A DNA stretch of 64,000 bases from positions 2,666,001 to 2,730,000 of the forward strand of contig JAZGVH010000002.1 in assembly GCA_039889245.1 (NCBI GenBank). Reading direction: 5' to 3'. The notes under the pieces were generated by a model that worked only from the letters and a program-made list of their open reading frames with translations, had not been told where the DNA came from and did no database searches. This document shows, piece by piece, positions 36,495-44,207 of this stretch. Position 1 is the first letter of the stretch. Every line of letters starts with the position of its first letter. The position numbers and the translations under genes are program-made. Origin of the DNA: Dermatophilaceae bacterium Soc4.6. Lineage in GTDB: Bacteria; Actinomycetota; Actinomycetes; Actinomycetales; Dermatophilaceae.

Positions 36495-37123
36495 GGCTGG
36501 TCCCCCCAGTGCGGGTCGTGGTCGAGCAGGAGTCGGAGCTTGGCGAGGCAGCGCCCGCGGGTCGGGCCGATGCTGCCGACGGGCATCCCGAGGGCGAGGG
36601 CGACCGCGCCGTAGTCGGGGCGTTCGGCGAAGGCGATCACGCGCAGCAGGCTCTGGCACCGGGGCGTCAGGGCCTCGACGTGCCGCCAGAGCACCTGCCC
36701 CTCGAGCGACTGCAGGGCCACGTGGTCGGGGCCCGGCCCGGCGCGGTCGGGCAGCTGGCCGCGCTCGTCGTCGGTCGGCAGCGGTCGGTCACGGTCGGCG
36801 CGACGCACCACCCGCCAGCTCTCGCGCTTCGCCGTCGTGATCAACCAGGCGAGCACGGCGTGCGGCTCATGGATCGTCTCGGCGTGGTGCACGAGGCGCA
36901 ACCAGGTCGTCTGCACGACGTCCTGCGCCGACTCGTGCTCGACGCGCTGGGCGCGCACCGTGTGCCACAACAGGGGCGTGACGAGCTCGACGAGCTCGGT
37001 CAGGCGCTGGGCGTCACCGGCCTGGTAGGCGGCGAAGGCACTCGAGGCGCGCTCCACCAGGGAGTCGGGCGGCGGGTGCACGGGCACGTCGGCGGGCACG
37101 TCGGCGGGGGTCTCGGCCGTCAC
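36491..37123 (-). CDS. ECF-type sigma factor of the CHAT/subtilase operon
   Basis: A 210-residue sigma-70 family protein with region 2 (LVTPLLWHTVRAQRVEHESAQDVVQTTWLRL) and region 4 (LTPRCQSLLRVIAFAERPDYGAVALALGMPVGSIGPTRGRCLAKLRLLL). A ~40-residue Pro/Val/Asp leader precedes region 2. GTG 37123 overlaps the subtilase stop; the stop overlaps the next gene. A sigma factor encoded inside the protease operon suggests it drives that operon, possibly auto-regulated. Confidence 0.9.
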   Translation of the reverse strand: MTAETPADVPADVPVHPPPDSLVERASSAFAAYQAGDAQRLTELVELVTPLLWHTVRAQRVEHESAQDVVQTTWLRLVHHAETIHEPHAVLAWLITTAKRESWRVVRRADRDRPLPTDDERGQLPDRAGPGPDHVALQSLEGQVLWRHVEALTPRCQSLLRVIAFAERPDYGAVALALGMPVGSIGPTRGRCLAKLRLLLDHDPHWGDQP

Positions 37124-38763
37124 GGCCGCTGCCACCCGACCTCGGCGCCGACCGCAGCCCACCCGCGGGACACCATCGCTTCCGGGCTCACGTCGTCGAG
37201 ACCGCCCTGGCCCACGAGGTGCGCCGCGATCTCGCCGGCGAGCACCGGCGCGGCGAAGGAGGTGCCGCTCCAGATGCCGAAGCCGCTGGCGTAGTCGTCG
37301 GGGTCGATGGCCTCGCGCCCGTCGGGGGTCGCGATCGCGGGCTGCAGGCTGCCGTCGAAGGTGACCGGCAGGGTGGAGACGACGTTGGCGCCGGGGCGGC
37401 TGCAGCTGACCCAGTCGCCGGCGTTGGAGAAGAGCGCGACGGTGCCCGAGGGGTTGAGGGCGCCGACGCTGGTGAGGGGGACCGCGTCCCGGTGCAGGTC
37501 GGCGCCACCGGACCTCGAGGCCAGCCCGGCGGGGAACATCGGGGTAATCGTGTGGTCGTTGCCGGCGGCCGCGACGACCGCCACCCCGAGCTCGCCAAAC
37601 CGTCGCAGGGTGCCGCCGAGCACGCTGCTGTAGGCGACGTCGTCGGGGCTCTCGTGGTAGTAGCCGAGCGACAGCGAGACGACGTCCACGACCTCGTCGC
37701 GGTCGCGGCGGTCCCGCGCGGTCCGACCGAGCTGGGCCCGGGCCTGCCGCACCAGCAGCATGTTGAGCGCGATGGTCAGCTGGTGCTCGTCGACCACGCC
37801 GTCGCTCGGCATCACGCGGATGGCGAGCACCCGGGCGTCCGGGCAGACCTGCCGCACGATGCCGGCGATGAAGGTGCCGTGACCGGCGTCGCGGTCGAGG
37901 CCGCCCTGGAGCGGGTCGCGGACCACGCCGGTCAGCTCGGCGTCGGGCACGTCGTCGGCGAGGCCGATGGGGTGCCCGCCGACCCACGCCCCGAGGGAGG
38001 CGTGCGGCGGCACGAGCCAGTCGTGCTCGCCGAGACCGGTGTCGAGCACCGCGACGACGGGGCGCCGTCCGGTCGTGGTCGTCGTCGGGGCGGGGGGCCG
38101 CCCCAGCCAGGTCACCGGCACACGACCTCCGAGACCGGGCCCGGGGTAGGGAGGCTGCCCGGCCCCCGGGCCGGAGAAGTAGGGCGCGCCATCGGTGCCG
38201 GGCCCCGAGAAGTAGGGCGCACCGGGGATACCCGGGCCGGAGAAGTAGGGCGAGCCCTCGACCCGGGTGGTGGTGAGCGAGACGAGGTGGTTGAGCCCGA
38301 CGGTGCACTCGTCTGGGCGCTCGTCGCCGACCATCGAGCGGTACTTCTGCAGCACGGTCCAGGCATCCGGGGTGGGCGCCGACGAGTCGGGGTCGGGTCG
38401 CAGCCGCAGGCGGGTCACCCACACCTTGTCGGCGAGCTCGGCCAGCGCCGCCTCGCTCAGCTGGTCGACGTAGGCCGCGCGCTTGCCCGGCGCAGTCGGC
38501 GACGCGCCCACGACGTGACCGGTCGCCTTGGCCGCCTCGACCAGCGCCTCGAGCGCCGCTCCGGACCCCGACCCCTGCACCAGCAGCTGGTCGGCGACGT
38601 AGGCGGTGGGGTTGGGCCGGCGGCCGAGGTGGTCGACCGTCTGCTCCGGCACCAGGACGTGCCCGCGGTAGCGCTGGAGGGCGGCGTCCGCGATGGGGGG
38701 CAGCGGGGGGCGCTGCAGCTGCGCGGCGGGTCGCGGGTCGGACGGTGTGGTGCGGTAGGCCAT
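37120..38763 (-). CDS. Subtilisin-family serine protease with PYFSGPG repeats
   Basis: A 547-residue S8 peptidase without a signal peptide, hence probably cytoplasmic or exported by a non-Sec route. Catalytic residues: Asp241 (VVAVLDTGL), His295 (DAGHGTFIAG), oxyanion Asn402 (AAAGNDH) and Ser502 (SGTSFAAP). Residues ~172-210, just before the catalytic domain, hold three PYFSGPG units and a degenerate fourth (PPYPGPG), a Pro/Gly linker possibly processed by a protease. ATG 38763 has AGGAG eight bases upstream. First gene of the four-gene operon ending in the CHAT protease. Confidence 0.9.
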   Translation of the reverse strand: MAYRTTPSDPRPAAQLQRPPLPPIADAALQRYRGHVLVPEQTVDHLGRRPNPTAYVADQLLVQGSGSGAALEALVEAAKATGHVVGASPTAPGKRAAYVDQLSEAALAELADKVWVTRLRLRPDPDSSAPTPDAWTVLQKYRSMVGDERPDECTVGLNHLVSLTTTRVEGSPYFSGPGIPGAPYFSGPGTDGAPYFSGPGAGQPPYPGPGLGGRVPVTWLGRPPAPTTTTTGRRPVVAVLDTGLGEHDWLVPPHASLGAWVGGHPIGLADDVPDAELTGVVRDPLQGGLDRDAGHGTFIAGIVRQVCPDARVLAIRVMPSDGVVDEHQLTIALNMLLVRQARAQLGRTARDRRDRDEVVDVVSLSLGYYHESPDDVAYSSVLGGTLRRFGELGVAVVAAAGNDHTITPMFPAGLASRSGGADLHRDAVPLTSVGALNPSGTVALFSNAGDWVSCSRPGANVVSTLPVTFDGSLQPAIATPDGREAIDPDDYASGFGIWSGTSFAAPVLAGEIAAHLVGQGGLDDVSPEAMVSRGWAAVGAEVGWQRP

Positions 38764-38862
38764 GATCCGGATCTCCTGTCGATCGGCGGAATCCACCCCC
38801 TGCTCAGCGTAGGGCTCAGGGCAGGCCCCGGGGGGTGTCTCGGAGGAGGCGGATGCGTGCCT

Positions 38863-38924
38863 CCTGATACGTCGTCGGACGGCAGAGACGTCTTTCGAGA
38901 AAGTTCTCGCGGAGGTGTATCAGG
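38863..38924. promoter_or_regulatory. Inverted repeats upstream of the subtilase operon
   Basis: The 388 bp between the subtilase start and tRNA-Ser hold no gene. CCTGATAC (38863-38870) and GTATCAGG (38917-38924) are an exact inverted pair, and between them CGAGAAAGTTCTCG (38896-38909) is a perfect 6-bp inverted repeat with a 2-bp centre. They lie ~100-160 bp upstream of the subtilase ATG and may bind a regulator or mark the promoter; a GAACTT-like -35 for an ECF sigma overlaps the inner palindrome on the minus strand, but the spacing to a CGTC -10 is long. Confidence 0.35.
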
Positions 38925-39151
38925 TGCCCTGGGCGTGGCTCTTCCCCCTCGTCCGGCCCATCGGGGGAGTCGGAAACACCGGATGCGGCGCTCGTCGGAG
39001 GTAGCCGCGTCCCGGTGCGGCGCTGCCTCGACCTCGAGACGAGGGGCCGTGGGCCCAGGGGGGGCCTGGCAGCCACGTGGGCAGCGCCGCACCCGCACCA
39101 CCGGCCTCGGTCACGGGAGGCGCCGGGCGTCTGGGAGGATGTGGGCCACCA

Positions 39152-39239
39152 GGTGGGTTCGCATAGTGGCCGAGTGCAGTCGCCTTGAAAGCGACCAGAG
39201 GGCAACCTCTCGTGGGTTCAAATCCCACACCCACCGCCA
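39152..39239 (+). tRNA. tRNA-Ser(UGA)
   Basis: An 88-base type II tRNA: acceptor GGTGGGT/ACCCACC, anticodon loop CTTGAAA (anticodon TGA), a long variable arm (AGAGGGCAACCTCT) and T-arm GTTCAAATC. Discriminator G and an encoded CCA follow. Confidence 0.95.
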
Positions 39240-39307
39240 CGCCTGCATCCGCGCCCTGCTCGTGACCACCCGGGAACGCGGCTCGGCCCGGTGGCAGGAT
39301 CGGCGTC

Positions 39308-40219
39308 GTGACCGACTCCCTGCCCCGGCCCGCGTCGCTCACGCTGCGGAGGCGCACCGTCGACGCCTCCCGGCCGGCGGTGATGGCGATCATCAACCGC
39401 ACGCCCGACTCCTTCTTCGCCGGCAACCGCCACACCGACCTCGACTCCGCCCGGAGGGCGCTCGACGAAGCGGTCGACCAGGGGGCCGACATCGTCGACG
39501 TCGGCGGCGTCCGCGCCGGGCAGGAGGGTGAGGTCGTCACCGCCGCGCAGGAGATCGACCGGGTGCTGCCCTTCCTCGAGCTCGCCCGCGCCGCCTACCC
39601 CGACCTCGTCCTCAGCCTCGACACCTGGCGCTCGGAGGTCGCGCTCGCGGCCTCGGTGGTGGGGCTCGACCTGGTCAACGACACGTGGGCCGGTCACGAC
39701 CCCGACCTGGTGCACGTCGCGGCGCGCATCGGCGCGGGGTGCGTCGTCTCGCACACGGGGGGCCTGCCGCCGCGCACCGACCCGGTCGGCGTGACCTACC
39801 CCCCCGAGCCGTATGGAGTCGACGCCGACGTCCTTGCCACCCTGCGCGACGGGGCGCTGCGGGCGGTCGAGGCCGGCGTGCCGGCCAGTCGGGTGCTGGT
39901 CGACCCCACCCTCGACTTCGGCAAGACCACCGCGCACTCCCTGGTGGTGCTGCGCCACACGGCCGACGTCGTCGCGCTGGGCTACCCCGTGCTGCAGGCG
40001 ATCTCGCGCAAGGACTTCGTCGGCGAGACCCTCGACCTGCCCGCCGACGAGCGGCTGGAGGGCAGCCTCGCGGCCACCGCGGTCGCAGCCTGGCTCGGCG
40101 CCACGGTCTTCCGCACCCACGACGTACGGGCGACCCGGCGGGTGCTCGACATGGTCGCGAGCCTGCGCGGTGACCGGATGCCGGTCCACGCCGTGCGGGG
40201 CGTCTCCCAGGCGGGGTGA
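39308..40219 (+). CDS. Dihydropteroate synthase family protein (FolP2-like)
   Basis: A 303-residue TIM-barrel protein of the pterin-binding family. MAIINRTPDSFFAGNRHTD is the loop-1 pterin/pyrophosphate motif, GADIVDVGGVRAGQ corresponds to loop 2, and LQAISRKDFVGE carries the conserved Ser/Lys-Asp region near the end. The loop differs from classical DHPS (NVTxDSFSDGG), resembling the second mycobacterial copy, FolP2, which is not known to replace FolP1. GTG 39308 is 69 bp after tRNA-Ser with no clear ribosome site. Confidence 0.85.
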   Translation: MTDSLPRPASLTLRRRTVDASRPAVMAIINRTPDSFFAGNRHTDLDSARRALDEAVDQGADIVDVGGVRAGQEGEVVTAAQEIDRVLPFLELARAAYPDLVLSLDTWRSEVALAASVVGLDLVNDTWAGHDPDLVHVAARIGAGCVVSHTGGLPPRTDPVGVTYPPEPYGVDADVLATLRDGALRAVEAGVPASRVLVDPTLDFGKTTAHSLVVLRHTADVVALGYPVLQAISRKDFVGETLDLPADERLEGSLAATAVAAWLGATVFRTHDVRATRRVLDMVASLRGDRMPVHAVRGVSQAG

Positions 40220-40225
40220 GGTGCC

Positions 40226-41743
40226 TCAGCAGGCGGACTTGACGTCCACAGCGGTGCCGGTGTCGGGGGCCCTGGTCGCCGGAGCCTTCGGGGTGGGCGG
40301 GGTCGTCGGCGTCGTCCCGCTGGTGGTCGGCGGCGTGACCGGGGTCGGCGGGTTGATGGCGTCCTGGACGAGGGCGCGCATCTTGTCGAAGTTGGGTCGC
40401 GCCACGTTGATCACGTCGAAGGTGAAGGTCAGCGAGCGGATGCCGCCCTTCTGCATCCGCTCGACCAGGTCGACCCACGCGGGCAGCTCACTGATCGCCA
40501 CGTCGGTCGTGATGTTCTGCTTGGCCACCTGGGCGAGCTGGGGATACTTCGAGAGCATCGTGGCGGGGTTGACCTGGTCGACGATCGCCCCGATCAGGCA
40601 GCGCTGACGGCGCATCCGCGAGTAGTCGTCGGAGAGCAGCCGCGAGCGGGCATACCAGAGCGCACGGTGGCCGTCGAGCTTCTGGAAGCCCGGCTCGATC
40701 CACCCCTCGATGCCGGCGACCCCCCCCCTGCTGGTGTGGTAGCCGTTGATGGGCAGTCGCTCGGTGTTGTTGACCTCGACACCACCCATCGCGTCGACCA
40801 GGGACTCGAAGCCGGCGAGGTCGATGATCGTCGTGTCGTCGATCGTGAGGCCCGTGATCTCCTCGAGCACGCCCCGGATCGTGGTCAGACCGGGGTTGGG
40901 ATCGGTGCCGAAGAGGTCCTTGTGGCCGACGGCCTCGGCCCACGTGGCGTTCAGCAGGCACTCGTTGCCGACCCCGCGCTCGGGGCAGTGGTAGCCGTTG
41001 GGATAGAGCCGGTGCAGGGGGTTGCTCGGCGGGAACGGCACCCGCTCGAGGTTGCGAGGCAGGCTGATGAGCACCGTGGCACCGGTCTTGGTGTTGGTGC
41101 TGGCAATGACCATCGAGTCGGTGCGCAGGCCCGTGCGGTCCGCACCGGCGTCGGAGCCGAGCAGCAGCATGTTGACCCGGGGGGTCGAGGCCCACGGGTC
41201 GGCGGCGGCCACCCGTGGCGTGGCCGTCGATGTCGACTTACGCATCGTCTGGCCGGCCGCGACCGTCGTAATGACGTCGCGCTGGATCCCGACGTAGCTC
41301 ACCGCCTTGGCGAGCGGCAGCACGACGAGCACGCACAGGGCCGCCGTCAGGATGCGCATCCCCGCGCGAGCCACGGGGTCGGCGTCGGCGGGGCGGGTGG
41401 CCCAGTGGGTGAGGACGATCGTGGCGACCCACACGAGCGCTGCACCGACGAGCAGGCCGGCGGTCACCAGCAGCAGGCCGGGGTCGACCGCGACCTTGAG
41501 AGCTGAGCCCAGCAGGGCCCTCGGACCTTGCGTGAGGACGAGCACCGCCACGGTGGCGACGGCGCCCGCGAGGAGCGCGAGCAGGCTCCATCCGAGGGCG
41601 CGGTAGCGGGTGCGGGTCAGACCGGCACCGGGCACGAGCGCGAGCAGGGTGAGGCCTGCGGAGCGCCGGTTGAGGTGGCGCTGCTCGCGACGACGACGGG
41701 TGCGGGCCCCACCGGAGGGGGCGCGGCGCTCATCGGGGGTCAT
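40226..41743 (-). CDS. LytR-CpsA-Psr (LCP) family cell-wall glycopolymer transferase
   Basis: A 505-residue membrane protein with an Arg-rich cytoplasmic N-terminus, about four hydrophobic segments (LGWSLLALLAGAVATVAVLVLT, LLLVTAGLLVGAALVWVATIVLT, ILTAALCVLVVLPLAKAV) and an extracytoplasmic LCP domain. Key motifs: NMLLLGSDAGADRTGLRTDSMV, SLPRNLERVPF, GLTIDDTTIIDLAGFESLVDAMGGV and LDGHRALWYARSRLLSDDYSRMRRQR, which bind polyprenyl phosphate and metal. A Thr/Pro linker ends in a lone Cys. It attaches glycopolymers to peptidoglycan. ATG 41743 has GAGGAC just upstream; the LCP stop is 6 bp from the convergent folP-like stop. Confidence 0.92.
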   Translation of the reverse strand: MTPDERRAPSGGARTRRRREQRHLNRRSAGLTLLALVPGAGLTRTRYRALGWSLLALLAGAVATVAVLVLTQGPRALLGSALKVAVDPGLLLVTAGLLVGAALVWVATIVLTHWATRPADADPVARAGMRILTAALCVLVVLPLAKAVSYVGIQRDVITTVAAGQTMRKSTSTATPRVAAADPWASTPRVNMLLLGSDAGADRTGLRTDSMVIASTNTKTGATVLISLPRNLERVPFPPSNPLHRLYPNGYHCPERGVGNECLLNATWAEAVGHKDLFGTDPNPGLTTIRGVLEEITGLTIDDTTIIDLAGFESLVDAMGGVEVNNTERLPINGYHTSRGGVAGIEGWIEPGFQKLDGHRALWYARSRLLSDDYSRMRRQRCLIGAIVDQVNPATMLSKYPQLAQVAKQNITTDVAISELPAWVDLVERMQKGGIRSLTFTFDVINVARPNFDKMRALVQDAINPPTPVTPPTTSGTTPTTPPTPKAPATRAPDTGTAVDVKSAC

Positions 41744-42027
41744 GCGTCCTCGTCCTGGTCTGTCTCGTCGAACCGTGGGCAGCATACCTTTTGATCCCGC
41801 GTGGCCGAGGGCGTTCGGCGAGGTCACCGGGCCCGGAGCCCGTCCCCCTGCACCGGAGCGCGACCCACGAGGGTAGACGCGCGAGGAGGCAGAAAGGTTC
41901 GCTCCCCACCCGCTAGAGGCGGTCACCCCTGGCCCGGTTTGGCCCACGTGGGGGCCCCCGGTAGTGTGTGCTGGCCCAGCCTCCCGCGTCGTGGATCAGT
42001 CCATGTCGAGGCGAGCAGGGCGGTGTT

Positions 42028-42115
42028 GGAGGCGTCGCATAGTGGCCTAGTGCGCCCGCCTGCTAAGCGGGTTGGGGTTGAAGACCCCTCGCGAGTTCAA
42101 ATCTCGCCGCCTCCG
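42028..42115 (+). tRNA. tRNA-Ser(GCU)
   Basis: An 88-base type II tRNA: acceptor GGAGGCG/CGCCTCC, anticodon loop CTGCTAA (anticodon GCT), long variable arm (TTGGGGTTGAAGACCCCT region) and T-arm GTTCAAATC. CCA is not encoded. The 284 bp upstream (41744-42027) hold no gene I can support. Confidence 0.95.
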
Positions 42116-42171
42116 CCGAGACACCCAGCAGGCCCCACGACCTCGGTCGCGGGGCCTGCTCGCGTGGCCGC

Positions 42172-42615
42172 TCAGACGGTGACAGGCCGGAAGATCCAGC
42201 GCCGCATGGCCACGAACCGCACCGCCGTCGAGATGACGTTGGCGGCCGCCACGCACCCGACCTGCACGAGGGCAGGGGCGTGGGGCCAGCCGGTGCCGAG
42301 CAGCGCCAGCGCGGCGCTGGTCAGGCCCCAGGTGAGCGCGAAGACCGTCAGCGACTGCGCGTGGTGGCGGCCCAGGCCGTGTCGTCCCCGCACGCCGAAG
42401 GTCCAGGACCGGTTGGCGGCCGTGTTGAGCACCGTCGCCACCACGAGGGCGATCCCGTTGGCCACCTGCTCACCCAGTGGGCCCCGCAGGAGGGCGAAGA
42501 GCCCGAGGTGCAGCACGGTGCTCACCAGACCGATGGTGGAGAAGCGGGCGAGCTGGCCTCCGGAGCGGCCAGCCGCCGGAGCGGTCGCGCTCGTCGGGGG
42601 TGCCTGGGTGGTCAC
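42172..42615 (-). CDS. GtrA-like membrane protein
   Basis: A 147-residue GtrA/DPMS-type protein with four membrane helices (FSTIGLVSTVLHLGLFALL, VANGIALVVATVLNTAANR, FALTWGLTSAALALLG, VGCVAAANVISTAVRFVAM) and the family's N-x-x-WTF segment (TAANRSWTFGV). These proteins are proposed to flip or deliver polyprenyl-linked sugars. GTG 42615. It is directly downstream of a truncated GT39-type glycosyltransferase, its usual partner, 12 bp away. Confidence 0.85.
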   Translation of the reverse strand: MTTQAPPTSATAPAAGRSGGQLARFSTIGLVSTVLHLGLFALLRGPLGEQVANGIALVVATVLNTAANRSWTFGVRGRHGLGRHHAQSLTVFALTWGLTSAALALLGTGWPHAPALVQVGCVAAANVISTAVRFVAMRRWIFRPVTV

Positions 42616-42627
42616 GGGTGGCCAGCC

Positions 42628-43280
42628 TCAGGTCGTCGCGGTGGTCGCGGCGCCGGTCGTGGTGGACGCCGACCCCGCCGCCAGGGGTGCGGTGAGGTCG
42701 TAGAACGTCGACCCGTCGATGTCGACGGCTGTGTAGCTCTGCTCGACCCAGGTGGCGATCTGGGTGCCGACGTCGCTGCCACCCGTGCTCGCCCCGCCCA
42801 TGCCGCCACCGGCGAGGAAGTAGTGGATCTTGCCGTCGGCGACATCACGCTGGAACTGCGCGAGGGTGGGTGACGGGTCGCTGCCGTTGAAGCCTCCGAT
42901 CGGCATCACCGGCAGCTGGGTGCCGAGCTGGAGGCCGGCTGCGGTCTGCGAGCCGACGGCCGCTGCCACCCAGGTGTAGCTCGACGCGTCAGCCGAGAGC
43001 GCCGCGACCACGGCGGTGCTGGGGGTGGTCGCGTCGAGCAGACCACCCATGCCGCCACCGCGGGCCCCACGGGCCGAGCCGGTGCCACCCTGCGTCGCCG
43101 TGCCGCCCGGTGCGCCGGTACGGGGTGCGCCCCCGGGGAAGCCACCCCCGGGGAAGCCACCCCCGGGGAAGCCACCTCCCGGGAAGCGATTGGCGGCGCC
43201 GCCCGGTGCGCCGCCGGGGAGGCCGCCCCGGCTGCCGGCGATCGAGGGTCCGGCGTCGACGATCGAGCCCGAGTGCACCC
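42628..43280 (-). pseudogene. C-terminal remnant of a GT39/ArnT-like mannosyltransferase
   Basis: Only the C-terminal ~215 residues remain: HSGSIVDAGPS, a Gly/Pro region with three FPGGG repeats, then a soluble domain (SYTWVAAAVGSQTAAGLQLG; MPIGGFNGSDPSPTLAQFQ; GKIHYFLAGGG) typical of the periplasmic tail of actinobacterial GT39-like membrane glycosyltransferases. All catalytic and membrane parts are missing. The 5' edge is a junction near 43280 with the 5' half of a dienelactone hydrolase gene in another frame. The tail frame is open to 43407 only through the fused sequence. Confidence 0.75.
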
Positions 43281-43756
43281 GTGACGAGACCACCGCCGTG
43301 GAAGCCCGCGCAGGCGACGACCTCGTCGGGGTGGCTGGTGGCGGCCCGGATGGCGAGGCGCGCGCCCATGCAGTAGCCGAGGACGCCGACGTGCTCGCCG
43401 GTGACACCGTCGAGGCCGTGGAGCGTCTCGAGGTAGGCGTCGATGTCGGGCAGGGCGAGGTCGGTGGTCAGCTCACCGATGCGGGGCATCGCCTCGCCGA
43501 AGAACTTCTCGCGCTCGCCCGGCGCGCGCAGGTCGGCGTGCGGCCCGACCTGCTCGACCGTGCCGCTGCGGTGGAAGACGTTGGGCACGAGCACGACATA
43601 GCCCCAGCTCGCGATGCGGTCGGCCATCGCGGCCAGCGCGGGCCGCACGCCGATGGCGTCCATGAAGAGGAGCACGCCAGGGCCGGAGCCTGACTCGGGG
43701 CGAGCGACGTATGCCTCGGCCGAGCCGCCGGGGACAGGGATGGTGATGAGGTCCAT
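43281..43756 (-). pseudogene. 5' half of a split dienelactone hydrolase gene
   Basis: ATG 43756 begins a normal dienelactone hydrolase N-terminus (LITIPVPGGSAEAYVARP, VLLFMDAIGV) and continues to the Cys nucleophile in GYCMGARLAI (~Cys129) and HPDEVVACAGFHGGGLVT. Right after, the sequence switches to glycosyltransferase DNA, so catalytic Asp and His are absent. The missing C-terminal part, with DSPHLEIASARAEF, is found on the opposite strand at 47749-48012. Together the pieces make ~245 residues, the normal family length. Confidence 0.85.
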
Positions 43757-43803
43757 GGTCCGGACGCTACCTGCCCGGTGGACGCGCCGCCGCCGTCGGG
43801 GCG

Positions 43804-43944
43804 TCAGGTCGTGGTGCCGCCCTGACCGTGGTGTCGCCCGAACCCCCGCGCCGGGGTCTCGTCGGCGACTTCGGGTGCCGGCAGCCTCACCAGCGTCACA
43901 GGTCGGGGCGGCCCGGCGGGGGCCTCGTCGTACCAGGTGCCCAT
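43804..43944 (-). CDS. Small unknown protein (46 residues)
   Basis: A short frame starting at ATG 43944 with a very good GGAGG six bases upstream, encoding MGTWYDEAPAGPPRPVTLVR and ~26 more residues, ending GRHHGQGGTTT. No hydrophobic segment. The ribosome site is the main reason to believe it; it is within the inverted segment, 47 bp upstream of the hydrolase fragment. Confidence 0.4.
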   Translation of the reverse strand: MGTWYDEAPAGPPRPVTLVRLPAPEVADETPARGFGRHHGQGGTTT

Positions 43945-44134
43945 CTCGTCCCTCCTGTTCGTGGGGCATCGCGCTGCCGCGGGCGACCTAGCTCTGGGGC
44001 GACCACGCGAACCCCGTGGCCTCCCCGAGCGTTGCTCGGGGACGGGGTCGCTCACCGTCACCGGTCGCCACCGCTGACGCTCCCGTATGCGGCTGTGCCG
44101 GACCTGTGGCCCGGATATCGACCTGCTGGTCGCG

Positions 44135-44167
44135 CCACAGAGGACTCACAGAGAAGTCACAGCGAAG
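44135..44167 (+). repeat. Three tandem 11-bp operator-like repeats before the OmpR-type regulator
   Basis: Three back-to-back copies: CCACAGAGGAC, TCACAGAGAAG and TCACAGCGAAG, 41-73 bp upstream of the regulator ATG. One helical turn spacing and the CACAG core are typical of tandem half-sites for OmpR/PhoB-type regulators, suggesting autoregulation. The rest of 43945-44207 shows no gene. Confidence 0.5.
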
Positions 44168-44207
44168 ACCTACGCCACGCCAAGCCGAGACACTCAGGAT
44201 TCCCATC

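Noticed and set aside
37219-39531. 770-codon plus-strand frame over the subtilase gene
   Set aside because: Gly/Val/Arg-rich antisense shadow that also runs through tRNA-Ser.
43016-43693. Plus-strand Pro/Gly-rich frame with PPGKP repeats
   Set aside because: It is the antisense of the glycosyltransferase tail (FPGGG repeats) and the hydrolase fragment.
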